From Inhella proteolytica (GTDB taxonomy: Bacteria > Pseudomonadota > Gammaproteobacteria > Burkholderiales > Burkholderiaceae_C): a stretch of DNA of 64,000 nt. The translations under genes and the position numbers were made by a program. The DNA is taken from positions 155,401 through 219,400 of the forward strand of contig NZ_JAEDAK010000009.1 of the NCBI RefSeq assembly GCF_016093275.1. The letters are read 5' to 3'. This document shows positions 17,798-26,597 of the stretch, piece by piece. The notes below the pieces were generated by a model. The model was given only the letters and a program-made list of their open reading frames with translations. It had not been told where the DNA came from and ran no database searches. The stretch's first letter is position 1. Each line of letters begins with the position of its first letter.

Positions 17798-18664
17798 ATG
17801 AACGACAGCCCAGCTCTCCCGCCCATCGATCGCCCGCTGCCCAGCCTGTCGGCCTGGGTGCAGGCTTTCGCCGGCCGCGAGATCCCCGTGCTGGCCACCA
17901 GCGCCGAGGCGCTGGAGCAGCTGCGCGCCGACGAGGATTCGGTGGACGCGCACCTGATCGGCGAGACCTTTGCCAGCGACCCGCTGATGAGCCTGAAGGT
18001 CCTGGTCGCCGCCGCGCAACTCGGCCGCGAGCGCCGCAATGCCGACGCCGAGACCGTCACCAGCGCCGTGGTGCTGATGGGCATCACGCCCTTCTTCACC
18101 ACCTTCGGCCCGCAGCCCACGCTCGAGCATTGGCTGGTGGGGCAGCCGCAGGCGCGTGATGGCGCCGAGGCAGTGCTGCGCCGCTCCGAGCGGGCCGCCC
18201 GCTACGCCCTGGCCTTTGCGGCGCACCGCATGGACCAGGACGCGCAGATCCTGCACAGCGCCGCGCTGCTGCACGATTTCGCCGAACTGCTGCTCTGGTG
18301 CCACGCCCCCGCGCTGGCGCAGGAGATCCGCCGCCTGCAGGCCCTGGACCCGAACCTGCGCAGCATCAAGGCGCAGCAACAGGTGCTGGGCATCGAGCTG
18401 GCCGCGCTGGAGCAGGCCTTGATGAAAACCTGGCACCTGCCACCGCTGCTGGCCCACATCACCGACGACCGCCACCACCACGACCCGCAAACCCAATGCG
18501 TGCGCCTAGCGGTACGGGTGGCGCGGCACAGCAGCCAGAGCTGGGAGAACCCCGCCATTCCGGACGACGTGAAGGACATCAGCGCCCTCCTGAACCTGGG
18601 GCCTGAGCCAACCTTGCGCCTGCTGCAGGACATCGACCGCGAAAGCGGGCCGAGCCTGCGCTGA
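17798..18664 (+). CDS. HDOD-domain signalling protein
   Basis: A 288-residue protein with an HDOD domain: DAHLIGETFASDPLMSLKVL near residues 45-65, the HD-like LHSAALLHDFAELLLW near 155, and the following helical part. HDOD proteins resemble HD phosphohydrolases but usually lack complete metal ligands, and act in signal relay or stress control. The start at 17798 (MNDSP) was chosen; an in-frame ATG lies at 17774 close to the preceding terminator. It is convergent with the Lrp-type regulator. Confidence 0.75.
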   Translation: MNDSPALPPIDRPLPSLSAWVQAFAGREIPVLATSAEALEQLRADEDSVDAHLIGETFASDPLMSLKVLVAAAQLGRERRNADAETVTSAVVLMGITPFFTTFGPQPTLEHWLVGQPQARDGAEAVLRRSERAARYALAFAAHRMDQDAQILHSAALLHDFAELLLWCHAPALAQEIRRLQALDPNLRSIKAQQQVLGIELAALEQALMKTWHLPPLLAHITDDRHHHDPQTQCVRLAVRVARHSSQSWENPAIPDDVKDISALLNLGPEPTLRLLQDIDRESGPSLR

Positions 18665-18672
18665 AGCGTGGG

Positions 18673-19155
18673 TTAGATCGAGACCGCGCCGGCGCTCTTC
18701 ACCCGCTCCAGCACGAAGCTGGTCTTGCAATCTTGCACGGCTGGGTGGGCCAGCAGGGTGTCGCGCAGGAAGCGCGCGTAGTGCTCCATGTCGCGCACCA
18801 GGATGCGCAGCAGGTAGTCCATCTCGCCGGCCAGCGCCGCGCACTCCACCACTTCGGGCCAGGTCTGCACCGCAGCGCGGAAGCTCTCCATCGGGCTGCG
18901 TCGGAGGTCGGGCGTGTGCTTTTCCAGGCGCACGTTCACGTAGGCCGTCAGGCCCAGGCCCAGGCGCTCGGGCACGACGACGGCGCGGTAGCCGGCAATC
19001 ACCCCGGCCTGCTCCAAGCGCCGCACCCGGCGCAGCACGGCCGAGGGACTCAGGCCGACCTGCTCGGCCAGGGCATCGAAGGTCAAGCGGCCGTCGGCCT
19101 GCAGGGCCTGAATCGTGCGTCGATCAATCGCATCCAGCTCAACAGGTGCACTCAT
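18673..19155 (-). CDS. Lrp/AsnC-family regulator, probably of hpd
   Basis: A 160-residue regulator. The N-terminal winged helix-turn-helix (ALAEQVGLSPSAVLRRVRRL, about 26-45) is followed by the RAM ligand-binding domain. It is transcribed divergently from hpd with a 114-base gap. Lrp-type regulators beside hpd usually control tyrosine/phenylalanine catabolism and respond to the aromatic amino acid, so this is the likely role here (inference from context). Confidence 0.85.
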   Translation of the reverse strand: MSAPVELDAIDRRTIQALQADGRLTFDALAEQVGLSPSAVLRRVRRLEQAGVIAGYRAVVVPERLGLGLTAYVNVRLEKHTPDLRRSPMESFRAAVQTWPEVVECAALAGEMDYLLRILVRDMEHYARFLRDTLLAHPAVQDCKTSFVLERVKSAGAVSI

Positions 19156-19191
19156 TCAGACAATTATGCATTGATCATGCGCAAAGCGCGC

Positions 19192-19234
19192 GCCTGCGCG
19201 CCTTCAATCGCAGGAAACCTGCGCGCGCGCAGGC
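19192..19234. repeat. Nested inverted repeats between Lrp gene and hpd
   Basis: GCCTGCGCGC (19192-19201) is repeated inverted as GCGCGCAGGC (19225-19234). Inside lies a second perfect repeat, CGCAGG-AAA-CCTGCG (19209-19223). The 6-3-6 spacing of the inner repeat is what Lrp/AsnC dimers recognise, so it is a candidate operator. An AT-rich patch with ATGCAT and TGATCA is at 19162-19177. Confidence 0.45.
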
Positions 19235-19269
19235 CTACAGTGCTGGGTTCACTCAAACAGGAGACCACC

Positions 19270-20406
19270 ATGGCGCAGTTCACTCCCTGGGACAACCCCA
19301 TGGGCACCGACGGCTTCGAGTTCATCGAGTTCGCCGCCCCCGATCCCGCCGCCCTGGGTCGCCTGTTCGAGACCATGGGCTTCCGCGCCGTGGCCAAGCA
19401 CCGGCACAAGAACGTCACCCTGTACCGCCAGGGCGAGATCAACTTCATCATCAACGCCGAGCAGGATTCCTTCGCGCAGCGCTTCGTGCGCCTGCACGGC
19501 CCCTCGATCTGCGCCATCGCCTTCCGCGTCAAGGACGCCGCCTACGCCTACCAGCGCGCGCTGGAGCTGGGTGCCTGGGGCTTTGACAACAAGACCGGCC
19601 CGATGGAGCTCAACATCCCGGCCATCAAGGGCATCGGCGACTCGCTGATCTATTTCGTCGACCGCTGGCATGGCAAGGACGGCGGCCAGCCCGGTCAGAT
19701 CGGCAACATCAGCATCTACGACGTCGACTTCGTGCCGCTGACCGACGCCGATGGCAAGCCGGTCAGCAGCGAGGTGCCGGGCTATGGCCTGGGGCTGATC
19801 GACCACCTGACCCACAACGTCTACCGCGGCCGCATGAAGGAATGGGCGGACTTCTACGAGCGCCTGTTCAATTTCCGCGAGGTGCGCTACTTCGACATCG
19901 AGGGCAAGCTCACCGGCCTGAAGAGCAAGGCCATGACCAGCCCCTGCGGCAAGATCCGCATCCCCATCAACGAGAGCAGCGACGACAAGAGCCAGATCGC
20001 CGAGTACCTGCACACCTACAACGGTGAAGGCATTCAGCACGTGGCCCTGTCGGCCAGCGACATCTACGGCAGCGTGGACGGCATGAAGCAAGGCGGCGTG
20101 GAGTTCCAGGACACCATCGAGACCTACTTCGACCTGGTCGACAAGCGCCTGCCCGGCCACGGCGAGAACCTGGCCGAGCTGCGCCGCCTGCGCATCCTGA
20201 TCGACGGCGCCGCCCACCTGGGCGCCGAGAAGGAACTGCTGCTGCAGATCTTCACCAAGGAAGTGATCGGCCCGATCTTCTTCGAGATCATCCAGCGCAA
20301 GGGCAATGAAGGCTTCGGCGAAGGCAATTTCCAGGCCCTGTTCGAAAGCATCGAGCTGGACCAGATCCGCCGCGGCGTGTTGAAGGACGAAGCCACTCCG
20401 GCGTAA
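19270..20406 (+). CDS. hpd: 4-hydroxyphenylpyruvate dioxygenase
   Basis: HPPD (378 residues) converts 4-hydroxyphenylpyruvate to homogentisate with O2 in tyrosine degradation. The two-domain vicinal-oxygen-chelate fold is complete and the Fe(II) ligands are visible: His179 in DHLTHN, His257 in IQHVAL and Glu339 in FFEIIQRKG. The ATG has CAGGAGA 6 bases upstream. It is divergent from an Lrp-type regulator and overlaps the next gene (TAATG). No homogentisate dioxygenase gene is in the window. Confidence 0.96.
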   Translation: MAQFTPWDNPMGTDGFEFIEFAAPDPAALGRLFETMGFRAVAKHRHKNVTLYRQGEINFIINAEQDSFAQRFVRLHGPSICAIAFRVKDAAYAYQRALELGAWGFDNKTGPMELNIPAIKGIGDSLIYFVDRWHGKDGGQPGQIGNISIYDVDFVPLTDADGKPVSSEVPGYGLGLIDHLTHNVYRGRMKEWADFYERLFNFREVRYFDIEGKLTGLKSKAMTSPCGKIRIPINESSDDKSQIAEYLHTYNGEGIQHVALSASDIYGSVDGMKQGGVEFQDTIETYFDLVDKRLPGHGENLAELRRLRILIDGAAHLGAEKELLLQIFTKEVIGPIFFEIIQRKGNEGFGEGNFQALFESIELDQIRRGVLKDEATPA

Positions 20407-21110
20407 TGGAACCGGTCGGCGCGCAGATCCTGGACTGCTTGGCGCGGGTCGAGCGCCAGCGCCAGCGGCGTGCCGTCGAAGCGGCGCTGGGCGAAACCAC
20501 CCAGCGCCTCAAGGCCTTCCAGCAGGAACGCTTCCGCCGTGCCTACGGCGACCTGCTGGCCACGCCGCGCTATGCCGGCGCGGCGAAGTTCTTCCTGGAG
20601 GAGCTGTACGGTCCGGCCGACTTCAGCCGCCGCGACGCGCAGTTCCAGCGCATCGTGCGGCCGCTGGTGCGGCTGTTCCCCAGCGAGGTGGTGGACACCG
20701 TACACACGCTGGCACAGCTGCACGCGCTCTCGGAAGAGCTGGACTCCGCCATGGCCGAGCGCCTGCTCGGCTCGGGCGTGAAGGCGCCGGACTACATCGC
20801 CGCCTGGCAGGCCGTGGGCCAGCCCGAGGCACGCCAGCGCCAGATCGAACTGACCCTGGCCGTGGGCCGCGCGCTCGACGTCTACACGCGCAAGCCGCTG
20901 CTGCGCCATTCACTGCGCCTGATGCGTGGCCCGGCCCAACTGGCCGGCCTGCACGAGCTGCAAGACTTCCTGGAATGCGGCTTCGACACCTTCCGCGCCA
21001 TGCGTGGGGCGCAGGAGTTCCTGGGCACGGTGCAAGCACGCGAGCAGGACTGGGCGCAGCGCCTGTTTACGGGCGACTCAGATGGGGCGCTGCCCCAACT
21101 GATGGCCTGA
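20406..21110 (+). CDS. Conserved protein coupled to hpd
   Basis: A 234-residue helical protein that I do not recognise functionally. The most distinctive segment is AAKFFLEELYGPADFSRRD (about 58-76). The rest is Leu/Arg/Gln-rich with no membrane segment, signal peptide or metal motif. Its ATG shares a base with the hpd stop (TAATG), so it is co-translated with hpd. That hints at a role linked to aromatic degradation or simply a shared transcript. Confidence 0.65.
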   Translation: MEPVGAQILDCLARVERQRQRRAVEAALGETTQRLKAFQQERFRRAYGDLLATPRYAGAAKFFLEELYGPADFSRRDAQFQRIVRPLVRLFPSEVVDTVHTLAQLHALSEELDSAMAERLLGSGVKAPDYIAAWQAVGQPEARQRQIELTLAVGRALDVYTRKPLLRHSLRLMRGPAQLAGLHELQDFLECGFDTFRAMRGAQEFLGTVQAREQDWAQRLFTGDSDGALPQLMA

Positions 21111-21111
21111 A

Positions 21112-21720
21112 TCAGGGCAACCAGAGCTCGAAGCGCGTGCCTCCGCCCACGCGCGGCAGCAGGTCCACCCGACCGCGCACGGCCTCGCGCCGGTGCGCGC
21201 GCGCCACGGCGGCGCACAGCTGCATCCCCAGGCCGGTGGAGCTCTGGGCGCTGGGATCTTGACTGCCCAGGCCCGGGCCGTCGTCTTCCACCGTGAACAG
21301 GAGCCCACCCGCCTGCGATTGCACCGAGAGCAGCACCTCGGCGCGTGCGAAGCGCCAGGCGTTGTGGAGCGCGGCTTCCAGCGCCAGGCGCACCAGGCGG
21401 GCGTCGAAGTACCAGTAGGGAGGCAGCCCCGCGGCCGGACACAGGTGCAGCGGCGCCCCTTCCGGGCGCGAGGCAATGTGCTCCAAGGTGCGCAGGAAGT
21501 CGGCCGGGGCTTCGTCCTCCAGCTGCGCGCGCAGGCCCTGGCGGCCGCCGTACAGGGTCAGGTAGGCCACCAGGCGCTGGCGCAGCTGGGCGCAATGCTG
21601 GTGCGCGCGCGTGGCGCGGGCGGCATCCGGCTGCAGGCTCAGGCTGGCCAGTTCGGCTTCCAATTGCCCGAGCTGGTTCTTCAGGTCGTGCGCCAGCAGG
21701 GCCACGAGTTCGCGATTCAC
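21112..21720 (-). CDS. Sensorless histidine kinase
   Basis: A 202-residue kinase reduced to its catalytic parts. The H box is at the extreme N-terminus (LLAHDLKNQLGQLE, His11), and an ATPase domain follows with N box ALHNAWRFA, G1 EDDGPGLG and G2 STGLGMQL. No sensor, HAMP or membrane segment is encoded. The start is GTG, overlapping the TGA of the response-regulator gene (GTGA), so it is produced together with that protein and must receive its signal from a partner. Confidence 0.82.
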   Translation of the reverse strand: MNRELVALLAHDLKNQLGQLEAELASLSLQPDAARATRAHQHCAQLRQRLVAYLTLYGGRQGLRAQLEDEAPADFLRTLEHIASRPEGAPLHLCPAAGLPPYWYFDARLVRLALEAALHNAWRFARAEVLLSVQSQAGGLLFTVEDDGPGLGSQDPSAQSSTGLGMQLCAAVARAHRREAVRGRVDLLPRVGGGTRFELWLP

Positions 21721-23381
21721 GCCTTGTCTTTGCTGATGCTGAAGTTGCCGTCACGCTGCAGCGTGGCCAGGGTCTCGCGCAGGTAGCGGCGCATCTGCGC
21801 CACGCGCTCATGGCCGGGCAGCAGGGTTTCCAGGCGCTCCAGGTAGTCGCGCACGCGCTCCAGGCGCACGGGGTCCAGGCTCTTGTTCAGGCGCAGCCAC
21901 ATGCAGTTCATCTGCGTGCACTCCAGCAGCACGGTGGTGTTCTCGGGGTACTCGCGCAGCTCTTCCTCGATGGCCGCGAGGGCTTCATCCAGCTTGCCGC
22001 TGCGCAGCAGGCGCTTGGCCTCGAACAGCCGCGTCTTCAGGCTCTGGGTGGCGCTGGCGATCAGGGCCTCGGCCTGCTCGCCCTGGCCGTGATCCTGCAG
22101 CGCGCGAGTGACGAGCTGCTGCATGCGCTTGTTCTCGTGGTCGGCGCACAGGGCCTGGCGCATCAGGGCCAAGGCGCGATCGTTCTGGCCGGTGGCCAGC
22201 GCCGCACGCGCGAGCGCCAAGGTGGCGAAGTCGCCCTTGCTGCCGGCGCCGGCCTGCATCTCCAGCGCCTGGCGGGCGGCGGCCTGGGCGCGCTCGGTCT
22301 CGCCCGCGGCGGCGAGCGCCTGGGCCTTGATGGCCAGGGCCACCTGGTCGAAGGCGGCGCCGCGGGTCCCGCGCGCGTGGGCCTCGGTCAGCAGGGTCAG
22401 CGCCTCCTGGGTTTCGCCTTGCTCCACCAGGGTCTGCGCCAGCGCCAGCGCATCCTGCGGCTGGCCCATCATCGAACCCTGGCTGCCCTTGTAGGCCTTG
22501 GCATAGGCCTGCTTGGCGGCGCCCAGGTCACCGCTGCGGTAGGCGGTGTCGGCCATCAGGCGCTGGCGGCGGGTGGAAGGCACGGCCTGCGCGGCCTGCT
22601 TCATGGCTTCAAGCGCGCCGGCCGTGTCGCCCTGGCCTTCCAGGGCTTCGGCCAGCAGATCGAAGGCGGCCAGGCATTTCGCGCCATCGCGGCTGGCCAG
22701 CACCTCCTGCGCCAGGTTGCGGCAGGCCTCAAAGGCGCCGCCGGCCTTGTAGGCGCGCATCAGGCCGATCTGCGCCCACAGCAGGCCGGGGCGCAGCTGC
22801 AGGGCCTGCTGGTAGGCCAGCTTGGCCTCGTCCACCATGCCCAGCTGCAGCTGCAGCTGGCCCTTGTATTGCAAGGCCTGCATGAACCAGCGGTCCTTGC
22901 GCGCCAGCAGCTCGTCGGCGGCGGCCAGCGCGGCGTTCAGGTCTTCCTTGGCGATGGCCTTGGTGATGGGCAGCAGGGCCTGGCGCTTTTCCAGCTGCGC
23001 CTTCAGACGCTCTTCGATATCGCCCGCGGTGATGGGCTTGAGCAGGTAGGCATCAGGCACCTGCTCGCTGGCCGAGGCCACCGCGCTGTAGTTGCTCTCC
23101 GCCGTAACCATGAAGAACAGGCAGTCGGGTGCCAGGATCCTGTTGTCACGCAGGTACTCGAAAAGCTGCTGACCGTCGGTCTTGTGGTTGAGGTTGTAGT
23201 CGCACAGGATCAGCTGGTAGCGCTTGTTGCGGATCTGGCGCAGCGCGTCCTCGGCCGATCCGGCCGCATCCACATGCTCGATGCCCACCATGTGCAGCTG
23301 GCTGCGCAAGGTGGTCTGCTGCGTGGCCATGTCGTCGACGACCAGGGCCTCGATGCCGGCATAGGGGTTGTCGATTCGCAC
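21717..23381 (-). CDS. Response regulator with TPR effector region
   Basis: A 554-residue protein: receiver domain (about 10-130) with acidic pocket D16/D17, phosphoacceptor D61 in LCDYNL, T93 and K115 in LLKP, followed by about 400 residues of TPR-type repeats instead of a DNA-binding domain. Output is therefore likely by protein-protein contact. It is translationally coupled to the sensorless histidine kinase downstream and divergent from the phosphorylase gene at 23492. Confidence 0.87.
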   Translation of the reverse strand: MRIDNPYAGIEALVVDDMATQQTTLRSQLHMVGIEHVDAAGSAEDALRQIRNKRYQLILCDYNLNHKTDGQQLFEYLRDNRILAPDCLFFMVTAESNYSAVASASEQVPDAYLLKPITAGDIEERLKAQLEKRQALLPITKAIAKEDLNAALAAADELLARKDRWFMQALQYKGQLQLQLGMVDEAKLAYQQALQLRPGLLWAQIGLMRAYKAGGAFEACRNLAQEVLASRDGAKCLAAFDLLAEALEGQGDTAGALEAMKQAAQAVPSTRRQRLMADTAYRSGDLGAAKQAYAKAYKGSQGSMMGQPQDALALAQTLVEQGETQEALTLLTEAHARGTRGAAFDQVALAIKAQALAAAGETERAQAAARQALEMQAGAGSKGDFATLALARAALATGQNDRALALMRQALCADHENKRMQQLVTRALQDHGQGEQAEALIASATQSLKTRLFEAKRLLRSGKLDEALAAIEEELREYPENTTVLLECTQMNCMWLRLNKSLDPVRLERVRDYLERLETLLPGHERVAQMRRYLRETLATLQRDGNFSISKDKA

Positions 23382-23491
23382 CCTTGAGTCTCCCTGCCTG
23401 GATTGGCCTTCGAGAGCTTACGCGCTGCGTCGCCGCGCATCCTCTGATCTGGCGCACGGCTTTGGCAACTCGCTCACGGTAGGCTTGTCCT

Positions 23492-25042
23492 ATGCAAAAC
23501 CCCACCCTGCACATCCGCCGTGTCGGCATCGACACCTGGCGAGAGAACGTGGCCTATCTGCACCGGGACTGCCCGGTGGTGCGCGCCGAGGGCTTCCAGG
23601 CCCTCTCCAAGGTGACCGTGCACGCCAATGGCCAGGCGATCGCCGCGGTGCTGAACGTCGTGGACGACGAGCGCATCGTGCCGCCCTGCGATCTCGGGCT
23701 TTCCAAGGAGGCCTTCGCACGCCTGCAGGTCGAGGAAGGGCATGCCGCACGCATCGAGCACGCCGAGCCGCCGCCGTCCATCGCCGCCCTGCACCGCAAG
23801 ATCGCCGGCGAGCGCCTGGGGCGCGCCGATCTGTTCGCAGTGATGGCCGACATCGCCGCCGCGCGCTATTCGAAGATCGAGCTGGCGGCCTTTGTGGTGG
23901 CCACCAACCAGTTCGAGCTGGACCGTGACGAGGTGCTGCATCTGACCGAGGCCATGATCGCCGCCGGCCAGCGCATCGACTGGCGCCAGGACATCGGCCT
24001 GGGCCCGGTGGTGGACAAGCACTGCATCGGCGGCATTCCGGGCAACCGCACCTCGATGCTGGTGGTGCCCATCGTCACCGCCCATGGCATGTGGTGCCCC
24101 AAGACCAGCTCGCGCGCCATCACCAGCCCGGCCGGCACGGCCGACACCATGGAGGTGCTGGCCGAGGTGGAGCTGCCGATGGAGCGCCTGCAGAAGATCG
24201 TGCGCAGCACGCGCGGCTGCCTGGCCTGGGGCGGCACGGCCGATCTCTCGCCGGCCGACGACATCCTGATCTCGGTCGAGCGGCCGCTGGCCATCGACTC
24301 GCCCGGCCAGATGGTGGCCTCGATCCTGAGCAAGAAGATCGCCGCCGGCTCCACCCATCTGGTGCTGGACATCCCCGTGGGGCCCAGCGCCAAGGTGCGC
24401 TCGATGCCCGAAGCCAACCGGCTCAAGCGCTTGTTCGAGTACGTGGCCGGCCGCCTGGGCCTGCAGCTGGAGGTGATGGTGAGCGATGGCCGCCAGCCGA
24501 TCGGCCGCGGCGTGGGCCCGGTGCTGGAAGCGCGTGACGTGATGCAGGTGCTGCAAAACGACCCCGAGGCGCCGCAGGACCTGCGGCAGAAAGCGCTCTG
24601 GCTGGCCGGCCGCATGATCGAGTTCGACCCCGACGTGCGCGGCGGCGAGGGCTGGCGCATCGCGCGCGACATCCTGGAAAGCGGCCGTGCGCTGGCGCAG
24701 ATGCAGGCCCTGATCGACGCCCAGGGCCGGCGCGGCGCGCCATCGCCCACGGCCGCGCTGCTGCACGAGGTACGCGCACCGCGCTCCGGCGTGGTGGTGG
24801 CGGCCGACAACCACCGGCTGGCGCGCATCGCCCGGCTCTCCGGCGCCCCGCAGGTGCCCGAAGCTGGCATCGACCTGCGCGTGCGCCTGGGCGACACGGT
24901 GCAGGAAGGCCAGTTGCTCTACCGCATCCACGCCCGCTTCGACGCCGACCTGCAGTTCGCCCGCGAACTGGCCGAGACCGACAGCGGCTGGCGCATTGGC
25001 AGCAGCACCGAGCTGCCGCGTGACTTCGTGGCCTCCGAATGA
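23492..25042 (+). CDS. Thymidine/AMP phosphorylase-family enzyme
   Basis: A 516-residue nucleoside/nucleotide phosphorylase of the long type that includes AMP phosphorylase: an extra N-terminal domain (about 1-85), then the phosphorylase core with [14 protein letters not shown] near residue 175 and [18 protein letters not shown] near 210, then a C-terminal barrel-like domain. Classical DeoA is about 440 residues. The length and N-terminal domain favour the group in which archaeal members split NMPs to ribose-1,5-bisphosphate and base; its activity in bacteria is uncertain. It overlaps the downstream PRPP-synthetase-like gene by 4 bases, implying a shared pathway. Confidence 0.8.
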   Translation: MQNPTLHIRRVGIDTWRENVAYLHRDCPVVRAEGFQALSKVTVHANGQAIAAVLNVVDDERIVPPCDLGLSKEAFARLQVEEGHAARIEHAEPPPSIAALHRKIAGERLGRADLFAVMADIAAARYSKIELAAFVVATNQFELDRDEVLHLTEAMIAAGQRIDWRQDIGLGPVVDKHCIGGIPGNRTSMLVVPIVTAHGMWCPKTSSRAITSPAGTADTMEVLAEVELPMERLQKIVRSTRGCLAWGGTADLSPADDILISVERPLAIDSPGQMVASILSKKIAAGSTHLVLDIPVGPSAKVRSMPEANRLKRLFEYVAGRLGLQLEVMVSDGRQPIGRGVGPVLEARDVMQVLQNDPEAPQDLRQKALWLAGRMIEFDPDVRGGEGWRIARDILESGRALAQMQALIDAQGRRGAPSPTAALLHEVRAPRSGVVVAADNHRLARIARLSGAPQVPEAGIDLRVRLGDTVQEGQLLYRIHARFDADLQFARELAETDSGWRIGSSTELPRDFVASE

Positions 25043-25926
25043 GCAGCGCCCCGCAGTTGCTGCTGGCCTGGGCCGACGAGGCCGCGCTGGCCCAGGCGCT
25101 GGCGCAAGAGCTGGGCTGCCCGCTGGCCCTGGTGGAGGTGCACCGCTTCCCCGATGGCGAGAGCCGCCTGCGCCTGCCGCCCCGCCTGCCTGCCCACACC
25201 GTGCTGCTGCGCGGCTTGCAGCAGGCGAACGAGCGCCTGGCCGAGCTGCTGCTGGTGGCCGGCGGCGCGCGCGAGCTGGGCGCGCAGCGACTCCGCCTCG
25301 TCACGCCCTATCTGGGCTATATGCGTCAGGACATCGAGTTCACACCCGGCGAGGTGGTGAGCCAACGCCATATGGGTGCCCTGCTGGCACGGGCCTTCGA
25401 CGCCGTGCTGACGGTGGACCCGCATCTGCACCGCGTGGCCACGCTGGACGCGGTGATGCCCGGCTGCCAGGGCGTGGCCCTGAGTGCCGCGCCCCTGCTG
25501 GGCCGTTTTGTGGCCGCGCAGCGCCCCGGCGCGCTGCTGCTGGCACCGGATGGCGAGGCGGAGCAATGGGTGGCCGCGGCCGGCGCCGCCACGGGTCTCG
25601 CCCATGCCGTCTGCCACAAGGAGCGCCACGGCGATCTGCAGGTGCAGATCGCCTTGCCCACGGGGCTGGACTGGCAGGGCCGTGCCGTGGTGCTGCTGGA
25701 CGATGTGGCCAGCACCGGCGGCACGCTGGCCCTGGCCGCGCGCCTGGCCTTGGCGGCCGGCGCCGCCTCGGTGGACGTGGCCGTGACGCATGCGCTGTTC
25801 GTGGGCGAGGCCGAGGCGCGCGTGCGCGCGGCCGGTGTGGGTCAGATCTGGAGCAGCGACTGCGTGCCCCACCCCAGCAATGCGGTGGCGGTGGCGCCGC
25901 TGCTGGCGCAGGCCCTGCTCAACTGA
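25039..25926 (+). CDS. Ribose-phosphate pyrophosphokinase-like protein
   Basis: A 295-residue homologue of PRPP synthetase. Conserved segments are [37 protein letters not shown] and the PRPP-binding loop [13 protein letters not shown]. These residues look active. It is shorter and divergent compared with the housekeeping Prs (about 315 residues) and is coupled to a nucleotide-phosphorylase-like gene (ATGA overlap), so it is probably a second, specialised enzyme. It may make PRPP from a ribose phosphate released by its partner; that is inference. Confidence 0.75.
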   Translation: MSSAPQLLLAWADEAALAQALAQELGCPLALVEVHRFPDGESRLRLPPRLPAHTVLLRGLQQANERLAELLLVAGGARELGAQRLRLVTPYLGYMRQDIEFTPGEVVSQRHMGALLARAFDAVLTVDPHLHRVATLDAVMPGCQGVALSAAPLLGRFVAAQRPGALLLAPDGEAEQWVAAAGAATGLAHAVCHKERHGDLQVQIALPTGLDWQGRAVVLLDDVASTGGTLALAARLALAAGAASVDVAVTHALFVGEAEARVRAAGVGQIWSSDCVPHPSNAVAVAPLLAQALLN

Positions 25927-26407
25927 GCAGGATGGCGCTGCCGCGCACCTCTTGCGCGACGCGTTGGATGTAGGCCTGGAAGCCGGCGTCCTCGCCGCGC
26001 AGCAGGGCCGGCAGGCTGAAGAAGAAGTCGTCACGCGCGCACCATTCGCGCATGTAGTCGTCCCAGCTGTTCCAGCGCCGCCGCTCGCTCGCGCTCATGT
26101 CCTCCTTGTAGGCCACGAGGTAGGCGCGCTCGAACAGGCTGACCAGCATGTCGAAGATCACCTGCATGCGCTCGCGCTGCTCGGGCGTGGGGTTCTCCAG
26201 CGCAGCGGTGGTGCGCAGTTGCAGGTCGCTGTTGGCCAGCACCACCTTGAGGAAGTCGTTGTAGGCATTGGCCAGCAGCAGGTAGGCCTCCTCCTCCTCG
26301 TTCTCGCGCTCGGCGCGTTCCTGTTTCATGAACACGATGACGGCAAAAGGCAGGCCGATCACGGTGACCACGAAGCTGGCCATTTCCCAAAACTCATGCC
26401 AATTCAT
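25919..26407 (-). CDS. Single-pass membrane protein of unknown function
   Basis: A 162-residue protein with one N-terminal hydrophobic segment (about 9-27, FVVTVIGLPFAVIVFM), then a highly charged helix (QERAERENEEEEAYLLLANAY) and a cytoplasmic body with many Trp and aromatic residues (WDDYMREWCARDDFFFSLP). I cannot assign a function. It is convergent with, and overlaps by 8 bases, the PRPP-synthetase-like gene. Confidence 0.65.
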   Translation of the reverse strand: MNWHEFWEMASFVVTVIGLPFAVIVFMKQERAERENEEEEAYLLLANAYNDFLKVVLANSDLQLRTTAALENPTPEQRERMQVIFDMLVSLFERAYLVAYKEDMSASERRRWNSWDDYMREWCARDDFFFSLPALLRGEDAGFQAYIQRVAQEVRGSAILLS

Positions 26408-26597
26408 GGGGTTCCTTCAGCAGTCGCGCGGCGTCGTCGGCCACCCTCCGCATTGACGCGGTCAGCGCCAGGGCCAGAAGCCGGCAGGGGTGACGCCGCA
26501 GGTTCATTCATGCAACTGTCCCATGCCGAAGTGCATCCCCCGGCGAACGGTCCTTCCGACCTATGCTGATCACCCCAACCTTTCCGCCCCGCTCCCC

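Noticed and set aside
23382..23491. TTGGCA in the divergent gap before the phosphorylase gene as a -35 box
   Set aside because: No acceptable -10 at 16-18 bases; it would also place the start site at or after the ATG.
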